Assembly (NCBI RefSeq): GCF_016919445.1 | Contig: NZ_CP070356.1 | Span: 2,016,001-2,080,000 of the forward strand | DNA length: 64,000 bases | Source: Pseudomonas sp. PDNC002 | Lineage (GTDB): Bacteria; Pseudomonadota; Gammaproteobacteria; Pseudomonadales; Pseudomonadaceae | Direction: 5' to 3' | Part shown: piece by piece, positions 26,021-34,306 of the stretch | Layout of the letters: the number at the start of each line of letters is the position of its first letter | Numbering within the stretch: position 1 is the stretch's first letter | The notes under the pieces: model-generated | Seen by the model: only the letters and a program-made list of their open reading frames with translations | Told to the model about the DNA's origin: nothing | Databases searched by the model: none | Translations under genes and position numbers: made by a program

Positions 26021-26433
26021 TTTCTTAGAGCAAGGCATGTGCCAGAAATGGCTCAGGCATGACTGATTGGTCGCGAGGCCCGGTATTGGTGGGATCAGGT
26101 GTTGGGAGTCTTCTGCCGGGGTTGTAGGAGCGTTCCCGACGCTGTTACCAAATGAAGCAGGAGCGTGTTTCGCTGCCCCGTATGGGAGCACTCGGGAAGT
26201 TGCGTGCGCTGTTGTCCCTTGTGGGAGCAGCTGTCTTCTGCGGGAAAAGTCGTGTCTGCTTTCCCCTCACCCCAGCCCTCTCCCGGAGGGGAGGGGGCAG
26301 ATCGTGCCGGCTGACGCTGTGGTTTTATCCTTCACCGAACGGTCCCCTCTCCCGCGCGCGGGAGAGGGTTAGGGTGAGGGGCTCTTGTAGGGGCGGTGGA
26401 GTCGCTCAGCCCATGCCAGCGCTACAGGTTTCG
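26021..26433. other. Intergenic region with repeat copy E
   Basis: About 410 bp between the binding-protein operator and the 3' end of the AraC gene. Apart from copy E (26264-26386) it contains low-complexity remnants of REP sequence (TTGTAGGAGCGTTCCCGACG at about 26122). No gene is supported. Confidence 0.55.
26264..26386 (+). repeat. Composite palindromic repeat, copy E
   Basis: CCCCTCACCCCAGCCCTCTC left arm and a spacer and right arm identical over 84 bp to copy D (26303-26386 equals 21221-21304), in the same orientation. Confidence 0.88.
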
Positions 26434-27213
26434 TCAGTTGGGAGCGATCTGCGACTCACGATACTGCGTCGGCGACAGCCCGGTCAGTGCGCGGAACTGC
26501 CGGCTGAAGGCACTGTGGTCGGTGTAACCGCAGCGCAGGGCGATCTCGGTGATCGGCAGGTCCTCGCCGAGCAGGCGGGTGGCCGCACCCAGACGCGCCT
26601 TGTGGATCATCTGCCGTGGCGTGAGCTGGAAGATGCGCTTGCAGTGGCGCTCCAGCTGGGCGACGGAGAGGCCGGCCAGCTCGGTCAGCTCGGCAAGGTT
26701 GATTGGCTTGTCGAAGTGCTCGCGGATGTAGGCATCGACGGCGGCGAGGCGCTGGTACGCGGGATGCGTGGATTGCGCCGCCTGCAGGTCGCTGGAGATT
26801 CCCGCCATGCCGATCACGACGCCTTGTGCATCGCGCAGCGCCAGCTTGTGGGTCAGGCACCAGCCCGGCAGCCGGCCGGGATAAAGGTGCAGCTCCAACT
26901 GGTCGCTGAGCTGGCCGCCGGTTTCCAGCACGCGGCGATCCTGCTCGGTATAGATCGGTCCGAAGCGCGAGGGAAAGACATCCTCGGCGGTGCGCCCGAG
27001 CAACTCGCGGGCATCCTTCACACCGCAGCGCCGCGCCAGGGTCTGGTTGACCAGCACGTAGCGTGCCGCGGTGTCCTTGATGAAGAACACCACGCCGGGC
27101 ATGGCATCGAGCAGCGGGGAAATCTGCGCAAGGGTCTGCAGCAGGCTGTCCAGGTCGCGGGCGCCCTGGGGGATCAGGTCGTGCATCGGGAGGCGAGTCG
27201 GCTGTCGGAACAT
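26434..27213 (-). CDS. lhpR: AraC-family regulator with N-terminal PAS domain (LhpR-like)
   Basis: A 259-residue regulator. Residues about 15-130 form a PAS-type sensor (LDAMPGVVFFIKDTAARYVLVN, later ELLGRTAEDVFPS and VIGMAGISSDL), and the C-terminal third is an AraC double helix-turn-helix (LAELTELAGLSVAQLERHCK and ITEIALRCGYTDHSAFSRQFR). P. aeruginosa has a similar AraC-type activator in its hydroxyproline cluster, so this is probably the positive regulator of hydroxyproline catabolism. It is flanked by repeats on both sides and seems to be transcribed on its own. The start at 27213 is uncertain; another ATG lies at 27186. Confidence 0.8.
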   Translation of the reverse strand: MFRQPTRLPMHDLIPQGARDLDSLLQTLAQISPLLDAMPGVVFFIKDTAARYVLVNQTLARRCGVKDARELLGRTAEDVFPSRFGPIYTEQDRRVLETGGQLSDQLELHLYPGRLPGWCLTHKLALRDAQGVVIGMAGISSDLQAAQSTHPAYQRLAAVDAYIREHFDKPINLAELTELAGLSVAQLERHCKRIFQLTPRQMIHKARLGAATRLLGEDLPITEIALRCGYTDHSAFSRQFRALTGLSPTQYRESQIAPN

Positions 27214-27262
27214 GGCGGAAGGTACGCTGCAAGGTGGCGAGATGGCGAGGCGCTGTCAACTC

Positions 27263-27353
27263 GTAGGGCGGATAAAGCGGGACGCTTTATCCGCCGTCTC
27301 CCCTCCGTTGAACGCAGGCGGCGGATAACGCCAGAGGCGTTATGCGCCCTACG
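27263..27353. repeat. REP pair, GTAGGGCGGATAAAG family
   Basis: Two units, GTAGGGCGGATAAAGCGGGA.../TTTATCCGCC and GGCGGATAACGCCAGAGGCG/TTATGCGCCCTAC, arranged head to tail so that the ends form an outer inverted repeat. Related to 17017-17090. Confidence 0.82.
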
Positions 27354-27372
27354 GAACTGGCAGGGCGTTAGC

Positions 27373-28620
27373 TCAGTCGTCGGCCAGCTGAAGAAGGGTT
27401 TCCACCCGCGTCGGGCTGAACGGCGGACGCGGCGCCGGCGGTTGCCAGCCGAACAATTGCTTGGCCGCCGCGCCGCACACGCGACCCTGGCAGGCGCCCA
27501 TGCCGCAACGGCTGGCGAGCTTGGCGGCGGTCCAGTCCGGTTTGCCGGCGAGCGCGGAGTACGGCACGTCTTCGCAGCGGCAGACGAGAGTGTCCGCTTG
27601 GGCGAGCTGGTTCAGGCGCGGGTCGAGGGCAAAGTCCTTTTTCAGTGCGTCGGCGAAGCCCTGCCAGCGTTGGCGCTGCGACCAGAGTTCACGGGCGCGG
27701 TCGTGTTCACCCACGGCGGCGTGGCCGGCGATGCGACCCTCCACCAGCGCTTTCTCCGAACCGCCGAAGCCGGTGCATTCGCCCGCGGCGTAGATGCCAT
27801 CGCGGCTGCTTGCCTGCCAGGCGTCGACGCGGATTGCACCGTCGTCCACCGCACAGCCCAGCGCCTGGCCAAGCTGCACGTTGGGGATCAGGCCGAAGCC
27901 GCAGGCCAGCCGGTCGCATTCGATTTCCTTCAGCTTGCCGCCCTGGCTGATTCGCACGCCTTCCAGGTGATCTGTCCCCAGCGCGGCGACGACATGGCTG
28001 TCGGCACGGTAGGCCGGGTCGTACAGGCCGAAGGACTGCAACAGCTTGTTCGGCCAGCGCGGCAGCTTCAGCGCAAAGCTGGCCAACGCAGACCACGATG
28101 CCTGTTCGGCGATGCGCAGGATCTTCGCGCCGTTGGCGCGGGCGGTCGCGGCGCTGGCGAGCAGCAGCGGGCCGCTGCCGGCGATCACTACGCGCTGGCC
28201 GTCTACCGGCACGCCGCCTTTCACCAGAGCCTGCAGTCCGCCTGCACCGGTGACGCCGGGCAGCGTCCAGCCGGGGAAGGGCAGCAGCAGTTCGCGGGCA
28301 CCGGTGCAGAGGATCAGCTTGCGGTAATCCAGCCGCCAGCCACGTTCGAAGTCTTCCAGCAGCAGGCCGCGTTCGCCGGCCAAAGCCACCACGCGGGTGG
28401 CGCTGTGAATCCTGATGTTGGCGCAGGCGGTAACCTTTTCGCGCAGCTCCAGAGCGGCGCGCGGCAGGTGCGCATTGGGCCCGTCGCGCCAGATCTGCCC
28501 GCCGGGCAGCGGGTTGTCGTCGAGGATGACGATGCTGGCGCCGCTCGGCGCGGCGGCGAGGGCGGCAGACATTCCCGCCGGCCCGGCGCCGATGATGACG
28601 ATATCGACGGACTCGCTCAT
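27373..28620 (-). CDS. D-hydroxyproline dehydrogenase, FAD/NAD(P)-binding subunit with [2Fe-2S] tail
   Basis: A 415-residue flavoprotein: FAD loop VIIGAGPAGMSAALAAA at the start, a second dinucleotide motif VVIAGSGPLLLASAATARANG near residue 150, and a C-terminal BFD-like [2Fe-2S] region with CRCEDVPYSAL and GMGACQGRVCG. With the ferredoxin-like and glycine-oxidase-like subunits next to it, it forms the heteromeric dehydrogenase that oxidises cis-4-hydroxy-D-proline to Delta1-pyrroline-4-hydroxy-2-carboxylate and passes electrons to the respiratory chain. The start at 28620 overlaps the small subunit's stop as ATGA; a longer upstream frame is a shadow of the small gene. Confidence 0.88.
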   Translation of the reverse strand: MSESVDIVIIGAGPAGMSAALAAAPSGASIVILDDNPLPGGQIWRDGPNAHLPRAALELREKVTACANIRIHSATRVVALAGERGLLLEDFERGWRLDYRKLILCTGARELLLPFPGWTLPGVTGAGGLQALVKGGVPVDGQRVVIAGSGPLLLASAATARANGAKILRIAEQASWSALASFALKLPRWPNKLLQSFGLYDPAYRADSHVVAALGTDHLEGVRISQGGKLKEIECDRLACGFGLIPNVQLGQALGCAVDDGAIRVDAWQASSRDGIYAAGECTGFGGSEKALVEGRIAGHAAVGEHDRARELWSQRQRWQGFADALKKDFALDPRLNQLAQADTLVCRCEDVPYSALAGKPDWTAAKLASRCGMGACQGRVCGAAAKQLFGWQPPAPRPPFSPTRVETLLQLADD

Positions 28621-28853
28621 GGGCGCGTCTCCACCTGCATGCCGTCGCGGCACAGTGTCTGGCAGGCCAGGCGGCGTTGACCGTCGATGGTCACCCGGCA
28701 CTCCTGGCAGATGCCCATGCCGCACAGCGGCGCACGGCGTTGGCCGCTGACCGAGGTGCGCGTGGTGCCGTCGCCGCCCAGGGCAAGCGCGGCGGCCACC
28801 GTGGTGCCGGCGACGACACGCAGCGGGCGGCCGTCAAGAGTCAGGTCAGGCAT
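28617..28853 (-). CDS. D-hydroxyproline dehydrogenase, small [2Fe-2S] ferredoxin-type subunit
   Basis: A 78-residue protein with plant-type [2Fe-2S] ligands: the cysteines of APLCGMGICQECRVTI, with a fourth in LACQTLC. Such tiny subunits bridge the two flavoproteins of hydroxyproline, opine and octopine dehydrogenases. It overlaps the glycine-oxidase-like subunit by eight bases and the large subunit by four, so the three are translated as one coupled unit. Confidence 0.9.
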   Translation of the reverse strand: MPDLTLDGRPLRVVAGTTVAAALALGGDGTTRTSVSGQRRAPLCGMGICQECRVTIDGQRRLACQTLCRDGMQVETRP

Positions 28854-29958
28854 GGGCGGTGGCTCCGAGGAAACGGCGCGGGGAATAGGGTTCGGCCGGC
28901 AGCGGCAGCTGCTCGCCGCACAGCTGCGCGGCGAGCAGGTCGGCGGTGCCCGGCGCGGTGGTTACGCCCAGGCCTTCGTGGCCGACAGCGAGCCACAGGC
29001 CGGGGCGCTGCGGATGTTCGCCCACCAGCGGCATGCCGTCCGGGCTGGCGGCGCGGAAGCCGGCCCAACTGCGGATCACGTTGAGGTTGGCCAGGCCGGG
29101 CATGTAGTCGACGGCGCGGCGCAGCATCTTCGCCAGCATCCAGCCTTCCACCTGTGGGTCGGTGGTGCCGAACTGCCGCGAGGCGCCAATGAACAACTGG
29201 CCGGTCGGGCGCGGCTGGATGTTGCAGGCCACCGAAGGCCCGCTGGCGTTATGCGCGCTGGTCACGTAGCCCAGCTCCACCAGCGTGCGACGCACCTTGC
29301 CGGGGTAGCGGTCGGTGATCAGCAGATGACCTTTCTTCGGTTCGATGGGCAGGTCGGCGCAGAGCTGCGTGGCCTGGATGCCATTGGCCAGGACGATGGC
29401 CTTGGCGCTCAGCCACTGGCCGTCGTCCAGGCGCACGCGGGGTTCGTCGATTTCCACCACTTTTGCCTGGCGCTGGCGGATCGGGATCAGCGCCGATTCC
29501 AGCAGCCACGCGGCGGCGCGCGGGGCGTAGAGAATGCCGTCACCGGTGATCTCCAGCCCGCCGTGCAGGTCGCTGCGCAGCTCGGGTTCCTCCTGCTGCA
29601 GCTCCGCGCTGTTCAGCAGTCTTGCGGTGACGCCGTGTTCGCGCAGGACGGCGAACTTGCGTTCGGCTTCGGCCATCTCTTCGTCATTGGCCGCCAGCCA
29701 CATCGTGCCGTTGCTGCGGTAGGCGCATTCGGCGGGCATGTCGTGGCCCCACTCGCGCCAGCGTTGCAGCGAGTAGTTGCTCAGCGCCAGTTCGGCGGCG
29801 TTGTCGTCGAGCACCAGCAGGTGGCCCATGCCGACGGCGGTGGCGCCGGGCAGGCGCGCATCCAGCACCAGTACATCCAGCCCGCGGCGGGCCAGGGCGT
29901 GGGCGCAGGCGGCGCCGACGATACCGGCGCCGATGACGATGATGTCCGCATCGCTCAC
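28846..29958 (-). CDS. D-hydroxyproline dehydrogenase, glycine-oxidase-like FAD subunit
   Basis: A 370-residue FAD-dependent amine oxidase of the DadA/glycine-oxidase (DAO) family: [20 protein letters not shown] at the N-terminus, and the C-terminal [17 protein letters not shown] and [17 protein letters not shown] that close the FAD site. It should carry the substrate pocket for D-hydroxyproline. The start is GTG at 29958, overlapping the epimerase stop in GTGA; the open frame upstream of this belongs to the shadow of the epimerase gene. Confidence 0.88.
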   Translation of the reverse strand: MSDADIIVIGAGIVGAACAHALARRGLDVLVLDARLPGATAVGMGHLLVLDDNAAELALSNYSLQRWREWGHDMPAECAYRSNGTMWLAANDEEMAEAERKFAVLREHGVTARLLNSAELQQEEPELRSDLHGGLEITGDGILYAPRAAAWLLESALIPIRQRQAKVVEIDEPRVRLDDGQWLSAKAIVLANGIQATQLCADLPIEPKKGHLLITDRYPGKVRRTLVELGYVTSAHNASGPSVACNIQPRPTGQLFIGASRQFGTTDPQVEGWMLAKMLRRAVDYMPGLANLNVIRSWAGFRAASPDGMPLVGEHPQRPGLWLAVGHEGLGVTTAPGTADLLAAQLCGEQLPLPAEPYSPRRFLGATAHA

Positions 29959-30899
29959 GAACGGATGCCCCAGGCGAACGGGTCGTCCTCTTCCAGCAGC
30001 AGGGTGGCCTCGGCGCTGATGTTGGCGCGGCCGCGGATGGTAGGGATGATACGCCCCTCGGCGGGCTCGCCGACCCACTCGAAGCGGCCTTCGAACTGGC
30101 TGCCGATCACGCTGGCCTGGCGCCAGGCATCGCCGGCGGCGAGTTTGCCATCAGCGGCCAGGCACGCCAGCTTGGCGCTCGTGCCGGTGCCGCAGGGCGA
30201 GCGGTCGTAGGCCTTGCCGGGGCAGAGCACGTAGTTGCGGCTGTCCGCTTCGGGATCGTCGGCGAACAGCTCGATGTGGTCGATCAGCCCGCCGTCTTCA
30301 CCGCGGATGCCCTGGTCTTCCAGCGCCTTCTGCACGGCGACGGTGTAGGCGGTCAGCTCGTCCAGGTTGTCGCCGGCCACGCGCAGGCCGTGATCGGCAA
30401 TCAGGAAGAACCAGTTGCCGCCCCAGGCGATATCGCCGTGCACCAGCCCGTGGCCGGGCACTTGCACCGGCACCTGCTTGCGGTAGCGATAGGAGGGGAC
30501 GTTGCGCACGCTCACCGAGCGGTCTTCGTGCAGGGTTGCTTCGACGGTGCCCACCGGCGTCTCGATCTTGTGCGTGCCGGGGCCGATGCGGCCGAGGTGC
30601 GCCAATGAGACCACCAGGCCGATGGTGCCGTGGCCGCACATGCCCAGGTAACCGGTGTTGTTGAAGAAGATCACCCCGGCGCAGGCGCTCGGGTCCACCG
30701 GCTCGCAGAGCAGGGCGCCGACCAGTACGTCGCTGCCGCGCGGTTCCAGTACGGTAGCGGCGCGCCAGCTGTCATGTTTCTCGGCCAGCAGCGCGCGGCG
30801 TTCGGCCATGCTGCCCTTGCCCAGATCGGGAAAGCCGTCGAGCACCAGGCGCGTGGGTTCGCCGCCGGTGTGGGAATCGAGAACCTGGATGCGTTTCAT
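29955..30899 (-). CDS. lhpA: 4-hydroxyproline 2-epimerase
   Basis: A 314-residue proline-racemase-family enzyme converting trans-4-hydroxy-L-proline to cis-4-hydroxy-D-proline, the entry step of the pathway. Both catalytic cysteines are present at canonical positions: Cys88 in GMCGHGTIG and Cys236 in [12 protein letters not shown]. The N-terminus [12 protein letters not shown] is typical. It heads the four-gene unit with the dehydrogenase subunits and is coupled to the next gene by a GTGA overlap. No TTTCGTATACGAAA site lies in the 112 bp upstream, so its promoter may be driven differently (for example by the AraC protein) or it is read through from the gntR gene. Confidence 0.93.
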   Translation of the reverse strand: MKRIQVLDSHTGGEPTRLVLDGFPDLGKGSMAERRALLAEKHDSWRAATVLEPRGSDVLVGALLCEPVDPSACAGVIFFNNTGYLGMCGHGTIGLVVSLAHLGRIGPGTHKIETPVGTVEATLHEDRSVSVRNVPSYRYRKQVPVQVPGHGLVHGDIAWGGNWFFLIADHGLRVAGDNLDELTAYTVAVQKALEDQGIRGEDGGLIDHIELFADDPEADSRNYVLCPGKAYDRSPCGTGTSAKLACLAADGKLAAGDAWRQASVIGSQFEGRFEWVGEPAEGRIIPTIRGRANISAEATLLLEEDDPFAWGIRS

Positions 30900-31011
30900 G
30901 CTGCCCCCTGGGGTGTCTTGTTGTAGACCCTAGGGTGGCGCGGGACGGGAATCGGGGCTTGAGGGTTTTCCGCCGGGCCGATGATGAAATCGGCACAGCG
31001 GAGCTTTCCGA

Positions 31012-31686
31012 TCAGCTAGGTGTGGGCCGGTTCGGCAGGTGTTCGTAGAGCGTGCGGCAGACGCCGTTGATGTGTTCTTCCAGCAAGCGTGCGGCCAGCT
31101 CGCCATCGCCGGCGCGGCAGGCATCGAGGATGTCATGGTGCTCGTGGTCCGCGCGCTCCTTGCCGGAGGACAGGCTCATCTGCATGCGCAGGTAGCGTTC
31201 GAGCTTGTCATGGATCGAGCGGATCAGGCCGACCAGATAGGGTCGCTGCGCCGGTTCATAGAGGCAGGCGTGCAGCTCCCAGTTCAGCTCCGCCCAACGG
31301 CCGACATCGTCCTCGCCGACGAACTCGGCACAGATGCGCTCGGCGCGCTCGAAGGTCTCGGCGGTCATGTTCGGCACCGCGAGACGGATCGCCTGGGCTT
31401 CGAGGACGACCCGTACCTCGAACATCTGTGCCAGTTCCGGCTCGGAAATCTTCGTCACCAGCGCGCCCTTGTTGCGCTGGAACTCCACCAGCCCCTCGGC
31501 CTCCAGGCGCTTGAGCGCCTCGCGCACGGGAATCTTGCTGACGTTGAAGATCTGCGCGATATCGTCCTGGCGGATCGGCTCGTGCTCTGCCATCTGGCCG
31601 GAAATGATCGCCTCGCGCAGGTGCTTGGCGATGGTCTCCGAGGCGGAGGGGACGATACCCAGGTTGGGGGCGTTGCGTAGCGGCAC
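31012..31686 (-). CDS. GntR-family (FCD-type) transcriptional regulator of the lhp cluster
   Basis: A 224-residue FadR/FCD-type regulator: winged helix-turn-helix at about residues 15-80 (IRQDDIAQIFNVSKIPVREALKRLEAEGLV) and a helical FCD effector domain with the metal-site residues of ELNWELHACLYEPAQRPYL and DHEHHDILDA. Such repressors release DNA on binding a pathway acid. The operator-like site at 31718-31731 in its own promoter and matching sites at two lhp promoters make it the prime candidate for that site. Translation probably begins at a GTG (31686). Direct binding is inferred. Confidence 0.87.
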   Translation of the reverse strand: MPLRNAPNLGIVPSASETIAKHLREAIISGQMAEHEPIRQDDIAQIFNVSKIPVREALKRLEAEGLVEFQRNKGALVTKISEPELAQMFEVRVVLEAQAIRLAVPNMTAETFERAERICAEFVGEDDVGRWAELNWELHACLYEPAQRPYLVGLIRSIHDKLERYLRMQMSLSSGKERADHEHHDILDACRAGDGELAARLLEEHINGVCRTLYEHLPNRPTPS

Positions 31687-31717
31687 GATGCAGTCCGGTC
31701 AGGTGGCTTTTGTCGGA

Positions 31718-31731
31718 TATGGTATACGAAA
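31718..31731. promoter_or_regulatory. Predicted operator O3: TATGGTATACGAAA
   Basis: One half-site (TACGAAA) is perfect and the other degenerate, 32 bp upstream of the gntR start; suggests weaker autoregulation compared with O1 and O2. Confidence 0.7.
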
Positions 31732-31817
31732 TCCCTGCGATGCAGTGAAGCACCGGCGAGCGGTCATCGCAATGGATGAATCACGGGATTTGCACACGCA
31801 ATGCGCGTGCCGGGGAA

Positions 31818-32705
31818 TCAGTTGCGGCGTTCGACGATGTAGCGGGCCAGGGCGCGCAGCGGTTCGGCGCTATCGCCAAAGCCTTCCAGCGCCGCGAGCG
31901 CCTGGTCGCGCAGGGCGAGGGCGTAGGCCTTGGCTTCGTCGAGGCCGAGCAGCGCGGGGTAGGTCGGCTTGTCGTGGGCCTGGTCCTTGCCCTGGGTCTT
32001 GCCGAGGGTGGCGGTGTCGCTTTCCACGTCGAGGATGTCGTCCTGCACCTGGAACGCCAGGCCCACGGCCTCGGCGTAGCGGCGCAGGGCTTCCAGCGCA
32101 TTGGCGTTGGCGCGGCCGCTGGCCAGGGCGCCGAGCTGCACGCTGGCTTCGATCAGCGCGCCGGTCTTGTGCCGGTGCATGGTTTCCAGCGCCGCCTGGT
32201 CGATCTTGCGACCCACGGACTCCAGGTCGATCGCCTGCCCGCCAACCATCCCGGCAGAACCGGCGGCGCGGGTGAGGATCATCAGCATGTCCAGGCGGGT
32301 CTGCGCATCCTGCGGATTGAGCTGGGCGTTACCGATCACCTCGAATGCCAGTGTTTGCAGACCGTCACCGGCGAGAATCGCGCAGGCTTCGTCGTAGGCA
32401 ATGTGGGTGGTCGGCTGGCCGCGACGCAGGTCGTCGTCGTCCATCGCCGGCAGGTCGTCGTGCACCAGGGAATAGGCGTGGATCAGCTCCACCGCGCAGG
32501 CTGCGCCATCGGCACGTTCCGCCTCGCCACCCAATGCTTCGCAGGCCGCGTAGGCCAGTAGCGGACGCACGCGCTTGCCGCCGTTGACCACGCTGTAGCG
32601 CATGGCGCCGTAGATGCGGGTCAGTTCTTCACGGGGAGCGACGAACAGCTTTTCCAGCGCAGCATCGACACGCGCCTGGCAGCGCGTCTGGTACCCGGCG
32701 ATCAT
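31818..32705 (-). CDS. ispA: (2E,6E)-farnesyl diphosphate synthase
   Basis: A 295-residue trans-prenyltransferase condensing IPP with DMAPP/GPP. The first aspartate-rich motif is DDLPAMDD (residues 83-90) and the second QDDILD (221-226); GGKRVRPLL (42-50) binds IPP. The start at 32705 overlaps the xseB stop (ATGA); the long open frame upstream is a shadow of xseB. Together with xseB and dxs it is normally one operon in pseudomonads, but here dxs is 16 kb away beyond the lhp cluster. Confidence 0.95.
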   Translation of the reverse strand: MIAGYQTRCQARVDAALEKLFVAPREELTRIYGAMRYSVVNGGKRVRPLLAYAACEALGGEAERADGAACAVELIHAYSLVHDDLPAMDDDDLRRGQPTTHIAYDEACAILAGDGLQTLAFEVIGNAQLNPQDAQTRLDMLMILTRAAGSAGMVGGQAIDLESVGRKIDQAALETMHRHKTGALIEASVQLGALASGRANANALEALRRYAEAVGLAFQVQDDILDVESDTATLGKTQGKDQAHDKPTYPALLGLDEAKAYALALRDQALAALEGFGDSAEPLRALARYIVERRN

Positions 32706-32947
32706 GCGTCGTCGCCTTCCGGATCGAAGGGCGCTTCGCTCAGTTCGCCATCGCGTTCCAGCAGGATCTGCACCTTCTGCTCCGCCTGGGTCAGCGCCGC
32801 CTGGCAATCGCGGGTCAGACGGATGCCCTGCTCGAAGGCACCCAGCGAGTCCTCCAGCGACAGCTCGCCGCTTTCCAGGCGCTCCACCAGCGTTTGCAGC
32901 TCGGCGAGGGACTGTTCGAAGTCGAGGGAAGCTTTCTTGCGGGCCAT
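32702..32947 (-). CDS. xseB: Exodeoxyribonuclease VII small subunit
   Basis: An 81-residue protein starting [20 protein letters not shown], with the family pattern [25 protein letters not shown] and an acidic tail. Several copies bind each XseA to form exonuclease VII, which degrades single-stranded DNA. It begins the xseB-ispA unit with an ATGA overlap to ispA. The start at 32947 is chosen by family length; the frame extends 13 codons further without support. Confidence 0.93.
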   Translation of the reverse strand: MARKKASLDFEQSLAELQTLVERLESGELSLEDSLGAFEQGIRLTRDCQAALTQAEQKVQILLERDGELSEAPFDPEGDDA

Positions 32948-33150
32948 GCGGACATCTCGGCGGGGTATTCGGAAACCTCGCGACACTAGCAGAGACGGGG
33001 ATTGTGGGCAAATGCGGGAGGCGGCTCGGGCTGTGTTGAGTATTCGAGCCTTAGCACCCCCAGCTCGCGTGATGACGGACGCGCAGCCACGTCACCGTTG
33101 CTGCCAGGCAGAAGCGAGAAATGGTCAGTGCTTGATCATTTCTTGTGGCG

Positions 33151-33424
33151 TCAGCTGAGAGGAGATTTCGCGTAACTGCCGGGAACGGAGCTGCGTAGCC
33201 GCAGTGACGCATTGATTGACATTTCCCTCATAAGCCTGACTACCTGGTCTGCCTCAAACGCCATCAGCTCGCAATCTGCATCCCGCAGGTACATCCATTG
33301 AAGCTGCGCGTTCTTCAATTGGCTTTTCAACAAATCTCTCTTCTTGGGGCTGGGGCTGTAGGCATTATCAATTCGCTGAAGCAGTGCCCGATAGGTCTGG
33401 TTTAAGCGGCTATCGGCATCATCT
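33151..33424 (-). pseudogene. 3' remnant of an LprI-like (DUF1311) lysozyme-inhibitor-type gene
   Basis: The minus strand reads an uninterrupted frame from the tssC break to the stop at 33151: DDADSRLNQTYRALLQRID, SPSPKKRDLLKSQLKNAQLQ, WMYLRDADCELMAFEADQ. The L-N-x-x-Y and Q-x-x-W-x-x-x-R-D-x-x-C patterns are those of the LprI C-terminal domain. The signal peptide and N-terminal half are missing; in their place, shifted by one frame, lies the truncated tssC. No start codon or ribosome site serves it, so it is a remnant, probably left by a deletion that removed the genes between tssC and this one. Confidence 0.7.
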
Positions 33425-33745
33425 TTACGCGCTCTGAAGCACCAGGAGCTTCAGGCCGCGCCAGGAGGATTCCAGCGCCTGGAACTCGGCGTGGTGAAGG
33501 ATTTCGTCCATCTGCTGGCTGAGCTTGGCGTCGATCTCGGCGATCATCCGATCGACCAGCGCCTTCTTGACCTGCTCGCCCTGGTTCTGGGGTTTCAGCA
33601 ATTCTTCGATGAAGGCGGAGACGCCTCGCTTGGCGATGCCGTAGGCCTCATCGTCTGGGGTCAGGCTGGTCTCGGCAATGATTCTGTCGAGAATGCCGTA
33701 CTCTGCGCCGGCCCCGGTGGTTTCCTGTACTGCGCTCGTGCTCAT
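33425..33745 (-). pseudogene. tssC: Truncated type VI secretion sheath protein TssC (N-terminal ~100 residues)
   Basis: The frame encodes the normal N-terminus of a TssC/VipB sheath subunit (ILDRIIAETSLTPDDEAYGIA to HHAEFQALESSWRGLKLLV) and then ends abruptly with LQSA and a stop. Full-length TssC is close to 500 residues, so about four fifths are lost. The junction lies near 33430, where the sequence switches to the lprI-like gene in another frame. The missing part includes the handle and sheath-core strands, so this copy cannot form a working sheath. Confidence 0.88.
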
Positions 33746-33772
33746 GTGTTGGATTCCTTTTCAGTGGCGCGC

Positions 33773-34273
33773 TCAGGCGTCCTGCTGGGCGGCGAGGCCG
33801 AGCTCGGCTAACACGCGATCGCGCGAGTCATCATCGGCCAGTACGCTTTCAATGGCCTTTCGGAAGGCCGGCGCATTGCCCAGTGGCCCCTTGAGGGCTA
33901 CCAGGGCGTCGCGCAGTTCCATCAGCTTCTTCAATTCCGGAACCTGATCCACGAGGCTCGCCGGGTTGAAGTCCTTCATGGAGTTGACCCGTAGCGATAC
34001 GCCCAGGTCCTCGTCCGGTGCGTTCTCCTGCAGTCGGTTGGGGACGTTGAGGGTCAAGCTGAGCTCCTGCTTGGCCAGTACCTCGTCGAAGTTGTTCTTG
34101 TCGATGCCGATCGGTTTGCGATCTTCGACCTTGCGGTCGTCCGCGCGCTGGGTGAAATCCCCCAGAACCAGCAGCTTCAGTGGCAGCTCGATTTCTTCCT
34201 GGGCATTGCCGGTGGCGGGTTTGAAGGTGATGTTGATGCGTTCCTTGGGGGCTACCGAGCCATCTTTGGCCAT
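33773..34273 (-). CDS. tssB: Type VI secretion sheath protein TssB
   Basis: A 166-residue TssB/VipA protein beginning MAKDGSVAPKERINITFKPA, with the family segments ELPLKLLVLGDFTQR, VEDRKPIGIDKNNFDEVL and LRDALVALKGPLGN. It pairs with TssC to form the contractile sheath around the Hcp tube. AGGAG lies just before the ATG at 34273; an upstream ATG at 34291 is less likely. It looks intact, but its partner gene 27 bp downstream is truncated, so it has no complete partner in this locus. Confidence 0.92.
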   Translation of the reverse strand: MAKDGSVAPKERINITFKPATGNAQEEIELPLKLLVLGDFTQRADDRKVEDRKPIGIDKNNFDEVLAKQELSLTLNVPNRLQENAPDEDLGVSLRVNSMKDFNPASLVDQVPELKKLMELRDALVALKGPLGNAPAFRKAIESVLADDDSRDRVLAELGLAAQQDA

Positions 34274-34306
34274 GGCATTTCTCCTTTGCATTTACGGCCC
34301 GAGGGC

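Noticed and set aside
33151-33333. A 60-codon gene starting at TTG in the lprI remnant
   Set aside because: The frame continues upstream to the tssC break with matching family sequence, so the apparent start is internal.
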